DNA of 64,000 bases from assembly GCA_022606425.2 (NCBI GenBank), contig JAHDVF020001364.1, positions 496,001 through 560,000 of the forward strand, read 5' to 3'. Positions 1 through 13,000 of the stretch are shown piece by piece (the first letter of the stretch is position 1; the number at the start of each line of letters is the position of its first letter). Made by a program: the position numbers and the translations under genes. The stretch comes from Lepidostoma basale (taxonomy: Eukaryota; Arthropoda; Insecta; Trichoptera; Lepidostomatidae). The notes under the pieces are model-generated. The model was not told the origin of the DNA and did no database searches. It was given only the letters and a program-made list of their open reading frames with translations.

Positions 1-170
1 TCGGTCCATGACGTCAGCAACCCTGGTGCGGCGTCTGATTTCTTCGTTTCTTATGCGGTCATGCAAGCTCACACCAAGTATCTGTCTTTCCATGGACCTC
101 TGTGTGCACTTGAGCCTGTGGACACTTTTTGCTGTAAGAGTTTAGCTACTTTCTTTGGCTACAATAGCAG
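1..170 (-). mobile_element. Non-LTR reverse transcriptase C-terminal fragment
   Basis: The minus-strand frame reads MERQILGVSLHDRIRNEEIR, the post-RT region of a common insect non-LTR family. Truncated by the window edge. Confidence 0.75.
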
Positions 171-307
171 TCCGCATATATTCTCTGTGTTTAACGTGGA
201 ATATCTCCTAAATTTACTACGCCGGATCAAAAGTAAAAATGTGTATTATATACTATTATGTATTCTCTGCGATTTAAAATTAAACTTTCATCCTTTTTGT
301 CTTCTTC

Positions 308-840
308 TTCTTCGATGGCCCTACAGCCCATATTGAGCCTTAGCCTCCAGTATTCTTCGCCTCCAACTCCTCCTGTCCTCCGCTTCGACCCTCCAATCTG
401 ACACTCTTAACAATCTTGCTCCATCTCTCCCAATTTCATCCTCCCATCGCAGCCTTGGTCGTCCAATTGGTCTTCTACCACCCGGGTGCCACTCCAGCAA
501 TCTTTTTGGGGTTCGCGATGACGGCATCCTCTGCACGTGACCGGCCCATCTCAGTCTATTCAGTCTGACCTGTGTGGAGAGACCGGGGGCTTTGTAAATA
601 TTGTACCGCTCGTCATTATGCCGCACTCTCCAGCCTCCACCGTCATTCACAGGTCCCAGAATTCTGCGCAGCACCCTTCTCTCAAAAGTATCCAGTCGCT
701 CTGCGGATTTCGCTGTCATTGTCCACGCCTCACACCCATAGGTCACTACTGTTCGGATGATTGTTTTATACAGGGTGATTTTGGTTTTCCAGTGTACGTT
801 TCTTGATTTGAGCGCTGGTAGTAGAGAGAAGAATGTTTGA
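308..840 (-). mobile_element. Family D RT C-terminal fragment
   Basis: Minus-strand frame: [47 protein letters not shown], ending ILEAKAQYGL. 5'-truncated; ends near a CTT-rich tail (308-316). Two more copies at 2598-2960 and 7994-8530. Confidence 0.85.
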
Positions 841-1340
841 ATCATCCTTTTTGTACAAAGTTTTAATTTTATTTTATTTTTTTGTATTGCGTGTCCCATA
901 CGGATCACGGCTCACGCCCAATCATCACACACACACAATTGCGTAACCGCTGAACTACGAAGTGATGGTTTCTCTTACTGTGTCGGAATCTTTGATTTTG
1001 AGTGTGTGTTTACTTTGGGTGACTCTTATAGCATTATATCAGTTATCAACGGCGCGATGTTTTGGTTTCATTTATAAACAACATTTTCAATGTAATATAT
1101 TTTTATTTGTTTTCTTAAACTCAAAATTAAACAAAAAAAGTCTGATTATTTTTATAAGATAAAAAATGTAAAACATTTGACTACAAAATACAATTTATTT
1201 GATATTTTTATGTATTTTGTGTGAAGAGTAATTTAATTGTTTACAAGAGCGTTCCGATGTTTCAAATTCTCGCCGGCCTTTAAGGGTTAATACTAAGGGC
1301 TATTCCACGCCAACGGACCCGCAGCGCTGAAAACCCGACC
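841..1340. other. AT-rich intergenic DNA, no feature seen
   Basis: Only short, low-information ORFs. No repeat family or gene fragment recognised. Confidence 0.5.
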
Positions 1341-1355
1341 GTAGAAACTTGCTTT

Positions 1356-2250
1356 ATTGACTTCTTCTTCTTCACTTTTGGTAGACTCAGGAGTCTGTTA
1401 TTTCAGGCGGGTCCTCTTGAGACGCTGAACTCCAGCTTTCTTTCCACCGTTTCGGGGGTTTTCCTGGTCGGCGTTGTCCGTTTGGCGTTCCATGGAGAGC
1501 TATGTGTGGTATCCTATTTGAGCTCATCCTTTCTACGTGTTGATGCCAGTATCGCCATCTTAGACGTCCCCATCTGACCACATCTTCGACCTCGCAGATT
1601 TCTCGGATTGCTGTATTCCTAACTCGATCACGTAGGGTCTTGCCAGTATTTTCCTCTATTCTTCTCTTCCATTCTTCCCTGTCTTGTGCGGCTCTTTTGA
1701 AATGTGCATATAATGAGCAGCGCACGTCCACCAACAGGTCCTCCAGGTAATCTCGGCGTGGGCGTCCCCTAGAGTTTGTCCCCTCGGTCATACCCTCCAT
1801 TATGGCATGCAAGAGACCTTCTTGACGTATTACATGGCCGATCCATCTTGCACGCCTTTCGGACAAGGTCCTGAGCCTTCCTCCTTCCATTCTTTGGAGA
1901 ACCTCCTCGTTCGTGATGTGGTCTCTCCAGGAAATTCCTAATAGTCTTCTATAGGCCCACATCTCAAAAGCCTCTAGTCTCCGTTTATCTCTTTCGGATA
2001 GGCACCATGTCTCGCAGCCGTACATCAAGATACTCCATACATAGGTCTTGATGAGGAGTATTCTCATTTTAGGTCTACATTATTTGATTCTATTATTTTC
2101 GACCTTTTATTAAATGCAAGCCTAGCCTGATGTATACGGCCGTCGACCTCGCTCTTAGACCGACCGTCCCATGTTATTTTGCTCCCGAGGTAGACAAACT
2201 CCTTGGTGTTCTTTAGTGGAACTCCTGACATCACTACTCTCATCTGATGT
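1356..2250 (-). mobile_element. Chimeric family B / family C RT C-terminal fragments
   Basis: 1356-1645 reads as family B ([32 protein letters not shown]). From about 1646 it becomes family C (YGCETWCLSERDKRRLEAFE, RARWIGHVIRQEGLLHAIME). The join keeps one open frame of 226 codons. It reflects nesting or recombination of two families. Confidence 0.82.
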
Positions 2251-2597
2251 TGCGATGTTGATAAAAAGATAAAGACAAAACAAAGCTGCTGTAGGCTGCA
2301 ACATCAGATTTACATATACCCTTTTAAAACAAAGGCCCACATTTACATTATACTTTTTTACATTTCCCCTCGTGATATGTACGCATCCGTCCCTCTGTAG
2401 TCAGTAAGACAAGAATAAAATGTGCAATTGTTGTATATTAGTTATAATCGATAGAAAAAATAGATTCAAATAAAAGAAATATATTTTTATATTATGAATT
2501 TTATTTATTACAATACATATTTTTAGGTTATCCAGAACTGTCAAACCCGCTTTTAATATTTTGACTTCAAACAGAACAGGTAAGAGTATCATTAGTA
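2251..2597. other. AT-rich spacer, no feature seen
   Basis: No homology recognised; AT-rich with scattered short ORFs. Confidence 0.4.
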
Positions 2598-2960
2598 GTC
2601 TTCTTCTTCTTCTTCAATGGCCCTACAGCCCATATCGAGCCTTAGCCTCCAGTATTCTTCGCCTCCAACTCCTCCTGTCCTCCGCTTCCACCCTCCAATC
2701 TGACACTCGTAACAATCTTGCTCCATCTCTCCCAACTTCATCCTCCCATCGCAGCCTTGGTCGTCCAATTGGTCTTCTACCACCTGGGTGCCACTCCAGC
2801 AATCTTTTTGGGGTTCGCGATGACGGCATCCTCTGCACGTGACCGGCCCATCTCAGTCTATTCAGTCTGACCTGTGTGGAGAGACTGGGAGCTTTGTAAA
2901 TATTGTACAGCTCGTCATTATGCCGCACTCTCTAGCCTTCACCGTCATTCACAGTCTCCC
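2598..2960 (-). mobile_element. Family D RT C-terminal fragment
   Basis: Same C-terminal block as 308-840 ([20 protein letters not shown]), more heavily 5'-truncated, with the CTT-rich tail at 2598-2615. Confidence 0.85.
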
Positions 2961-3264
2961 CAACTTGGATGGAGAGACGTGGATGCGTGTTGCCCACGAT
3001 GGACAGCCATGCAAGCAGATGGAGGAGGTTGCAGAGTCCAGGAGTGGACGGATATAGACTGATGATGAAGTTATCTTTGGATCTTACCACGTACTGTTCA
3101 TATTCACAATTGAATCACGGTTGGAACACATCAAATATTAACGTGCACGGCGTGACGGTGACTTCGTCGCGGTTTTGGTTCATATCGACTCCTGAAATAA
3201 AAAATAAATCATGAACCACAAATCAAACACCTTTTTTATAACATTTTTGATTTTTGAATGCATA

Positions 3265-3780
3265 CAAATACTAACTAACTAACTAACTAACCATCACGCC
3301 GTCTCCCCGAAGGGGTAGGCAGAAAGAATGGACTGCCACACTTCTCTTTCCTGACATATTTCTCTCACTTTCTCAACATTCATACACCGTGTCATGCACG
3401 CGCGTCGATTTCTATGACTCCTCACATGGCCGACATTCAATATTTGACTTATTTGATCGTGCCACGTTTTCCTTAACCTTCCTCTATTTCTGATTCCATT
3501 TACATCATTTACATATAATTTTTTTACCATTCTTTCCATATGTCCAAACCATCTTAATGATCCTTTCATTATTTTGTTCATGACACCATCATTCGCCCCG
3601 CATTCACTTCTTATATTTTCATTCGACACTATCATACACAGAGTATCCACACATTCGTCTAAGAGATCTCATTTCTACTGCATTTATTCTACTTTCATCA
3701 TTCTTTTGCCAGTTCCATGCTTCGCTTCCATACATAAGGGTCGGTAGAAGAACACCATTGTGCACTGCCATTCTCTAATT
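3265..3780 (-). mobile_element. Family A RT C-terminal fragment with (CTAA)n tail
   Basis: Minus-strand frame: [44 protein letters not shown]. The tail at 3270-3291 is ctaa repeats (TTAG in element orientation). Confidence 0.88.
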
Positions 3781-4020
3781 TAAATAATGTCAAAATATCA
3801 AATAAAGAATACATGAATAGAGTAAAGTTGTGGAAAATACTGTCTGAATATGGAATAAGTACAAAACTGATCTGTAGTCTGGTAACTTAAGCCGATTTTT
3901 ATGACTTTTTTGGAGGTACGTCACCAAAAGTACTACGGAGATACCTCGTCTCTGGTCACACGGGCACTGCGCCGTTTGCCCAGATATCTCGTCTCTGGCA
4001 ACCATCGAGTTAAGCAAATG

Positions 4021-7000
4021 TCACATTACCTTATAGTCCTTTACCATTAAGCACCGCTGGTACGGAGACACGAACCTAATCTTGATGCTGGATAAATCCA
4101 TTTCCTGTAAAATTATATTTTTTCAATCTCAAATTACGTTTTTGTGAATGTATACTTATACTTGTATACGAATCCTGGATTTTCACCCATGGTGGGTGGT
4201 TAATTCAAATTTAATTGTATCTCAATAGAGACGAAGACGCAAACTGATTGGTTGGGTTAAGCGCACGCTTTATGTAATTACAATAATCTGTTCTGTCTAT
4301 ATAGTCCAATAGATCATGCCATAATGCTATAATTTGTTATTCAATTGCGTACATAGGTATTTGAAAATATTTACCGCGTAGGGGTATAGATAAAACGGAG
4401 CAAATTAACGCGTGGAAAAGGTTAATGCTTTACCTTAGAAATAACCGGTGGAGATTCCAATGACCACGGTTTCCTGTTGTGTTTCTTCTTCTGCCTTCTG
4501 ATTGGCCCCCCACCACTTAAGTAGACGGGCAACCCTTCTCTGTTGAACAAGATTAAAATTATTATTTCACCTCGCCTGACAATTATTTGAAAGTTGTATA
4601 TATGCTACCATGTTGAGAAACATTTAACATATTTTAGTTCAATCTACACTAGCGCCATCTATTGAGACTAGAGGTAAGCGTGAGGTAAGCATGAAAAGCA
4701 GAAAATCTTTATTAATGTAATGGCTATCAACCAAATTATCACGTATTACTAGATAACTCCAGGCAGTGGCGGTACTTTCATACAAGCCGAAAAGCCGGGC
4801 TTGCCCTAAAAAATCTATAATAAAACATTTTTTTTTGCGCGTTTGAGCCGTCTACGAATAAAACAATATTTTGAATTTTCGCGCGATTTAATGACTCCGT
4901 TGACATGCACAGAAATGACCTGAGTATGTTTTGTTCCACTCATACGCGCCGTATTTTATTTCACTCATACGTACCGTAGGTGAGATGCCCGCGAAATCGC
5001 CTACGTCCACATGTTTTGTTTCATGTTTTCAATGGACTTCATATTGGGCTTGCAAAATGTAAAAGAGTCTTTGTCGCACTTACGTATTTTTGGCTTGTAA
5101 TCAATGAAATCATTATATTGCCGTGGATGTAAACTTACTTGAAATCGTCTTCTAGCTTGTCGTGGACGAACTTGAGTATGGAGGGGGTGGGTGGTGGAAG
5201 TACCACCAAGTTTATCTGCTCATCGCTCTCAGCTAGGGCGGTCGTTCTGGCCTGAAGACGATAATAAAGTCAATGTTAATAAAGTCAGCGTTAATAAAGT
5301 CAATGTTAATAAAGTCAAAGTTAATAAAGTCAGCCTTAATAAAGTCAATGTTAATAAAGTCAATGTTAATAAAGTCAATGTTAATAAAGTCAGCCTTAAT
5401 AAAGTCAATGTTAATAAAGTCAACGTTAATCAAGTCAATGTTAATAAAGTCAACGTTAATAAAGTAAACGTTAATAAAGTCAATGTTAACAAATTCAGCC
5501 TTAATAAAGTCAATGTTAATAAAGTCAATGTTAATAAAGTCAATGTTAATAAAGTCAACGTTAATAAAGTCAACGTTAATAAAGTCAATGTTAATAAAGT
5601 CAATGTTAATAAAGTCAATGTTAATAAAGTCAATGTTAATAAAGTCAATGTTAATAAAGTCAACGTTAATAAAGTCAATGTGAATAAAGTCAGCCTGAAT
5701 AAAGTCAATGTTAATAAAGTCAGCCTTAATAAAGTCAATGTTAATAAAGTCAGCGTTAATAAAGTCAATGTTAATAAAATCAATGTAAATAAAGTCAATG
5801 TTAATAAAGTCAGCCTTTAAAGTCAATGTTAATAAAGTCAACGATAATAAAGTCAATGTTAATAAAGTCAGCGTTAATAAAGTCAATGTTAATAAAGTCA
5901 AAGTTAATAAAGTCAGCCTTAATAAAGTCAATGTTAATAAAGTCAATGTTAATAAAGTCAGCCTTAATAAAGTCAATGTTAATAAAGTCAACGTTAATCA
6001 AGTCAATGTTAATAAAGTCAACGTTAATAAAGTAAACGTGATAAAGTCAATGTTAACAAATTCAGCCTTAATAAAGTCAATGTTAATAAAGTCAATATTA
6101 ATAAAGTCAATGTTAATAAAGTCAACGTTAATAAAGTCAACGTTAATAAAGTAAACGTTAATAAAGTCAATGTTAATAAAGTCAATGTTAATAAAGTCAA
6201 TGTTAATAAAGTCAATGTTAATAAAGTCAACGTTAATAAAGTCAATGTGAATAAAGTCAGCCTGAATAAAGTCAATGTTAATAAAGTCAGCCTTAATAAA
6301 GTCAATGTTAATAAAGTCAGCGTTAATAAAGTCAATGTTAATAAAATCAATGTAAATAAAGTCAATGTTAATAAAGTCAGCCTTTAAAGTCAATGTTAAT
6401 AAAGTCAACGTTAATAAAGTCAATGTTAATAAAGTCAATGTAAATAAAGTCAATGTTAATAAAGTCAATGTTAATAAAGTCAATGTAAATAAAGTCAATG
6501 TTAATAAAGTCAATGTAAATAAAGTCAATGTTAATAAAGTCAATGTTAATAAAGTCAACGATAATAAAGTCAATGTTAATAAAGTCAACGTTAATAAAGT
6601 CAATGTTAATAAAGTCAGCCTTAATAAAGTCAGCCTTAATCAAGTCAACGTTAATAGAGTCAACGTTAATAAAGTCAATGTCAATAAAGTCAAAGTTAAT
6701 AAAGTCAACTTTCAACCCTCTCTCCACGGCGGGAAAGGCCTGAAGAACATTGTGGAGAGGTTTACGTCCAGTGGACGGAGACAAGCTGAGGAAGAAGTTA
6801 CCTTGTAGACGAGCTGGTAGATGGCCTGAAGATTCCTCTTGACGAGCGGTGGGACGGGATTGCAGCAGGCCAGAAGGCCCTGCATCTCCCGGGGAAGAGT
6901 CTCGGCTATGTGAAGCAGCATGTGGTTCGGGAGGACGTATCTAAAAATCAAGCACCAGACTAAATGTACGAACGAGGTTATTCCAGACGGCAGTGCACAA

Positions 7001-10000
7001 TGGTGTTCTTGTGCCGACCCCTATGTATGGAAGTGAAGCATGGAACTGGCAAAAGAAGTATTAAATTAGAATAAATGCATCAAAAATTAGATCTCTTAGA
7101 CAAATGTGGTGGAAATCAGTTTTTAGTCTTTAGATTGTTTTTTATACTTTGGAATTTGAAAAACTTTGTTTAATACACTATTTAATAAAAAATATTAAAA
7201 AACACGACATGTTTCGGAGAATTCCTCCATCTTCAGATGTAAAAATATAATAAAAACTAAACAAAGAAAGACTAATAAAAAATGCATTTAAAATTCGATA
7301 CATAATTCAAATTTAAAAATTAACCTGGGCTATTTGTTATAAGTAGGTACTAAAAATTATATTTTAACAGTCTTCTTCTTCTTCTTCTTTGCTAGCCTTC
7401 TTCCCTCCACTGCTGGATATAGGCCTCTTCCAATTTCTTCCACTCGTCTCTATCCTGCTCCCTTTGTATCTAAGATTTTTCAACCCTTTTGATAATATCA
7501 TCAGTTCATCTCATCGGTGGCCTTCCGACACTTCGCCTATTTTCCCATGGTCTCATCTTATGTTTCTCGCTCTTTTAATTAATCTATTATGTATTACTTA
7601 TTATTGTGTATCTCTAACTTGTATCTTTAGTGTATTGGAAAAAAAATTCTGTAATGCTTTAGATATGTTTAAAATAAATAAATGAAATGAAAATGACGAA
7701 TGGGCGCTGCTGCGTCATACGACAGTGTCCGGTGTGTGACTCACGCTGTGCTCTCGTCCTCCAGCCGAGCGGCTCCGTCCCTCCAATGGTAGAGGCCCTT
7801 CAGGGCTGACAGCTGGCGCGAGTTGAAGTGCTTCTTGCTGCGGATGTACAGGTCCATGTGTCCATCCTCCGATGACACAGGCTTCTGGTACGTCTGCGGA
7901 TATGAAAATCTTATGACTTACAATTCAATTCAATTTATTAAAAAAATTATAAACATTACAGAATAACAAATCCAAATTGTTTATAATCACAATATCTTCT
8001 TCTTCTTCGATGGCCTTACAGCCCATATCGAGCCTTAGCCTCCAGTATTCTTCGCTTCCAACTCCTCCTGTCCTCCGCTTCGACCCTCCAATCTGACACT
8101 CTTAACAATTTTGCTCCATCTCTCCCAACTTCATCCTCCCATCGCAGCCTTGGTCATCCAATTGGTCTTCTACCACCTGGGTGCCACTCCAGCAATCTTT
8201 TTGAGGTTTGCGATGACGGCATCCTCTGCACGTGACCGGCCCATCTCAGTCTATTCAGTCTGAACTGTATGGAGAGACTGGGAGCTTTGTAAATATTGTA
8301 CAGCTCGTCATTATGCCGCACTCTCCAGCCTTCACCGTCATTCACAGGCCCCAGAATTCTGCGCAGCACCCTTCTCTCAAAAGTATCCAGTCGCTCTGCG
8401 GATTTCGCTGTCATTGTCCACGCCTCACACCCATAGGTCACTACTGTTCGGATGATTGTTTTATACAGGGTGATTTTGGTTTTCCAGTACGTTTCTTGAT
8501 TTGAGCGCTGGTAGTAGAGAGAAGAATGTTTTGTTACCAATTGTGATTCTTCTTTCGATTTCCTTGTATAATCACAATATTCAAAAATAAAATTAAAACT
8601 AACTAACTAACTAACCATCACGCCGTCTCCCCGAAGGGGTAGGCAGAAAGAATGGACTGCCACACTTTCCTTTCCTGACATATTTCTCTCGCTTCCTCAA
8701 CATTCATACATCGTGTCATGCACGCGCGTCGATTTCTCTGACTCCTCACATGGCCGACATTCAATATTTGATTTATTTGATCGTGCCACGTTTTCCTCGT
8801 CTTCCTCTATTTCTGGTTCCATTTACATCATTAACATATAATTTTTTTACCATTCTTTCTTCATTCATTCTTTCAATATGTCCAAACCATCTTAATGATC
8901 CTTTCATTATTTTGTTCATGACACTATCATTCGCACTGCATTCACTTCTTATATTTTCATTCGGCACTCTATCATACACAGAGTATCCACACATTCTTCT
9001 AAGAGATCTCATTTCAACTGCATTTATTCTAATTTCATCCTTCTTTTGCCAGTTCCATGCTTCGCTTCCATACATAAGGGTCGGTAGAAGAACACCATTG
9101 TGCACTGCCATTCTAGCTTTTTTGGATAGGTTTTTGTTTGCGATGACAACTTTAAGTGCACCATTCACTTTGTTGCCTGCCCCAACCCTTCTTTCAATAT
9201 CCCTCTCCACTCTCCCATCTCTTGTAAACATACTACCTAAATACACAAACTCAACTACTCTTGCTCCAAGTTTTCACCATTCACGCTAATGTTGCAGACT
9301 GTCATGGTTTCTTCCTTTAAAATAAAATTAACAATTTAAAAAATATATATTTACAAATAATATAATAAGAAAACAAATGAGTGCAAGTAAGAAAAAAAGA
9401 CAATTAGAAGACAATTAAAAATATATATATTCCAGAACAGTTTGGTAAGATAAACATTGTTGTACAATAAGTAGAGAAGCATATAGCAATTTAATACATA
9501 AGAGATAGATGCTTCCTGAGGGTAGCCTCACTATCGTGACAAATGTCCACATCCGAAGAGATGCGGTTTAATAGGATTATTGCCCTGCCCACGGGCATTA
9601 CCTTAGGTAGATTGGTTCTACACAGTGGCAGGTGAAATAATCTATGTTGCCTTTGTCGCAGATAATTGTCGGGGACAAACAAAGTCAAGTCATTCAAAAT
9701 ATCAGAGTTATGTATTCGACCACGAATCAGTTGAAAGAAGTGAACACCCAGGTGGATAGTTGGTCTAATTTCCAATGATTGGTAGTCCAGCATACCCAGC
9801 AAGAAATCAGTTGGGTACAGCCAGGGGTAGTAACCGTTCTCTTTAAGGTACAGAAATCGTAAGAATTTTTTCTGTACCTTCTCGATTATCAGACAATATT
9901 TTAATTGTATCTCAATAGAGACGAAGATGCAAACTGGAAACTGAATATGGTTGATCAAGGTGTTTACAGGACTTATGACCTGTCATTGGTTGGGTTAAGC

Positions 10001-13000
10001 GCATGCTTTATGTAATTACAACATTCCCCACTCCACCTATTTCTTTATGACCATGTAAGACAAATTTTTGGAGGTTGTATATATGTTACAAATCTATGTT
10101 TATCTTCACATGTCAGTTTCAATACACCATCTATGTAGATTTGATTACATATGTTAATCTTTTTAAGATGAATCCATATAATCCACACACTAACGCCATC
10201 TATGGAGATTAATTTTTAGCATTTAGCAAACTACTTTATTAACACAATGTGAAGGCTATCCCCATTAGCGCATTGTTAGAAGCCGCCTGGAGACGTCACT
10301 CCTATCTATATGCCAAAGAATTGACCGGAATGATTACAAATATTTTTTGTGAATGTATACTTATACTTGTATACGAATACTGGATTAATTAATCATGGAT
10401 GAATTAATAACCCACCGTGGGTGAAATCCTCTCCCTCGATGTCCTGCCGTACACACATAGCAATACAACAGTTGGTTAGTTACATAGTTAGCTAGTTAAA
10501 TGATGGACCTTGAGGCAGACGGCCTTGCTGGCTGTGAAGGCGGCTTCCAGCAGGTTGGTCCTGCCTTGACCGGCCTCGAGGAGGTCTTCTCGCATGCGCC
10601 TCCACACGTACAGGAGGCTGTGGGTATCGCCGCGGGCGTAGTCCAGCAACTGCTGCGGCAGTGGCCGGATCCTCCAGTCCGCCAGCTGGTATCTGGAGTG
10701 GCGGTACAAGCATATTCAATCAGTTTATTTCATCAACAGACATTACAAAATAATTTTTAAGGCATCTATTGAGAAAAACTAACCAACCATCACGCCATTT
10801 CTCCGGAGGGGTAGGTAGAGAGGATGGATCGCCACAATGGCCTGTCCTGGCATACCTCTCGGGATTCCTCTACATTCATACATCGTACCATGCACGCACG
10901 TCCATTATTCCGACTTCGAATGTGGCCGCCTTTTAGTAATTGATTAATTTGGTCATGCCATGTTTTCCTCGGTCGTCCTTGGCTTCTTTTCCCACTCACG
11001 CTGCTTGTGTACAACTTTTTAACCATTCTACTCACATCTATTCGTTCCATATGTCCAAACCATCTCAGGGATCCCTTTTTAATTTTATTCATGATGCAGT
11101 CATCTGCCTTACATTTCTTTCTTTTTTCATCGTTCGGTATTCTATCATACAACGTTTTCCCGCGCATTCTTGATCTCATTTCTACAGAGTTTATCCTGCT
11201 TTCATCCTTCTTTTGCCAGCTCTAAGCTTCACTTCTATTGAGAACAGGTAAAATAATATATTGTGTATAGTATACTACCAAATGCTTCGCCCTGTATGGC
11301 GTTCCGGTATCATTTCGAGAAAGCTCAAGCTCCAAATATTCAGCAGTAGCGTTAAAAGCGTACTGCTGTACGGATGTGAGACTTGGAAGTCTACTGCGGA
11401 CGTTATTGGTAAACTCCAGGTGTATAAATAAGTGCCTTCGCTCAATATTCAAGATCTATTGGCCCCAAACAGTGTCAAATGCCGTTCTCCGGACCATGGC
11501 AGGGTCTCCGATGTAGGGAAACGCATTGCAAGAATGAAGTGGCAATAGGCTGGGCATGCGTGCCGACGGGACGACGGAAGAATGGAGGCCAAGGTTGCGC
11601 CGAAGAAGTGCCGGGTGACAGCCTACTTCTACGAAAGGGGCATTATGAAGTTGGATTCTCATTGGCAACAAGTCATCGAACAGAAAGACGGATATTTGAC
11701 TTAAATCGGATGATTGTAACACTTTTTATAAAGCATTGAAGAAAGAAGAAGTAAGGTCACAGGTGGATAGGGCTGCAGCAGTTGCAGGCTGCCTGAAAGA
11801 TGTCATATGGAGAAACAAGGACATGAAGACTGACAGCAAGGTACACATCTATAAGACCTGTGTGCGACCAATCCTCACATATGGCATTGAATCGAGAGCA
11901 GACACTGTCAAGACAAAGAGCATGCTCAGGACAACCGAGATGAAAACACTTCGCGCTATAGCTGGCAAGACCCTACATGATTGAGTTAGGAATACAGCGA
12001 TCCGAGAAATCTGCGAGGTCGAAGATGTGGTCAGATGGGGACGTCAAAGACGGCGATACTGGCATCAACATGTAGAAATGATGAGCTCAAACAGGATACC
12101 ACACATAGCTCTCCATGGAACACCAAACGGACAACGCCGACCAGGAAGACCCCCGAAACGGTGGAGAGAAAGCTGGAGTTCAGTGTCTCAAGAGGACCCG
12201 TTTGAAATAACAGACTCCTGAGTCGACCAAAAGTGAAGAAGAAGAAATAAAGCAAAAAATACGAAATTACTTTTTCCCCAACCTAATATTATTCTCTTTG
12301 ATTCACTAAAATAATATGTTACTTTATTTTCTTATATATTTAAATACAAATGTCAGTTGTTGTACAATATTAGTAGGACTTGGACTTGGATTGTCTGGCT
12401 TACAAAGGTTCAGCTCTTGTGGCTATTTGGCGAGTTGTTGGTTTGGTTGGTTTCTGAGAGGTCTTTTATTGTGGGGTTAGAATGTGAAGGGAGTAAAGAC
12501 TTAAATAAAGAAATGAAATGTTTCTCACTTTTTATCCATATCGGAGCCACAATATCTCTGCGTGAGAGCAGCGAGGGAGCGGCCTGTGAGCTGCAGCAGC
12601 GTGGCCGCCTGGTGCGTGTCCATCATCCCCACCACGTACACGCCAAGGTCGCGCTGCAGCCAGACCACGTCCATGTCCGCTCCGTGGAACACCTTAATTA
12701 TCACAAAATAGTAAGTAGTAAGATATTCACCAGAGCCAGGATGCTTCTGCGTGTCGGGAGATAAAACAGTCTTTGCCGACGCTGTCGAAGAACCGTCCGG
12801 TACATAAATGTATACCCTTCAAGCAGCGGCGGTACTTCCATACAAGCCGAAAAGCCGGGCTTGCCTTAAAAAATCTATAATAAAACAATGTTTCTTGCGC
12901 GTTTGAGCCGTCTACGAATAAAATAAAAATTTGAATTTTTGCGCGAGTTAAAGCGATTTAATTCGTGGCGTTGTAAATGACTCCAATTTTATTTCACTCG

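Noticed and set aside
5191..6808. Long ORFs encoding NVNKV-type or INIDF-type repeats on both strands of the 15-bp array
   Set aside because: The unit length is a multiple of three and lacks stops in several frames. The array lies in an EXOSC10 intron, so open frames are expected by arithmetic.
8750..9289. 179-codon plus-strand ORF with many hydrophobic residues
   Set aside because: Antisense of a family A reverse-transcriptase fragment.
10500..10760. Plus-strand 86-codon ORF
   Set aside because: Antisense shadow of EXOSC10 exon 8.
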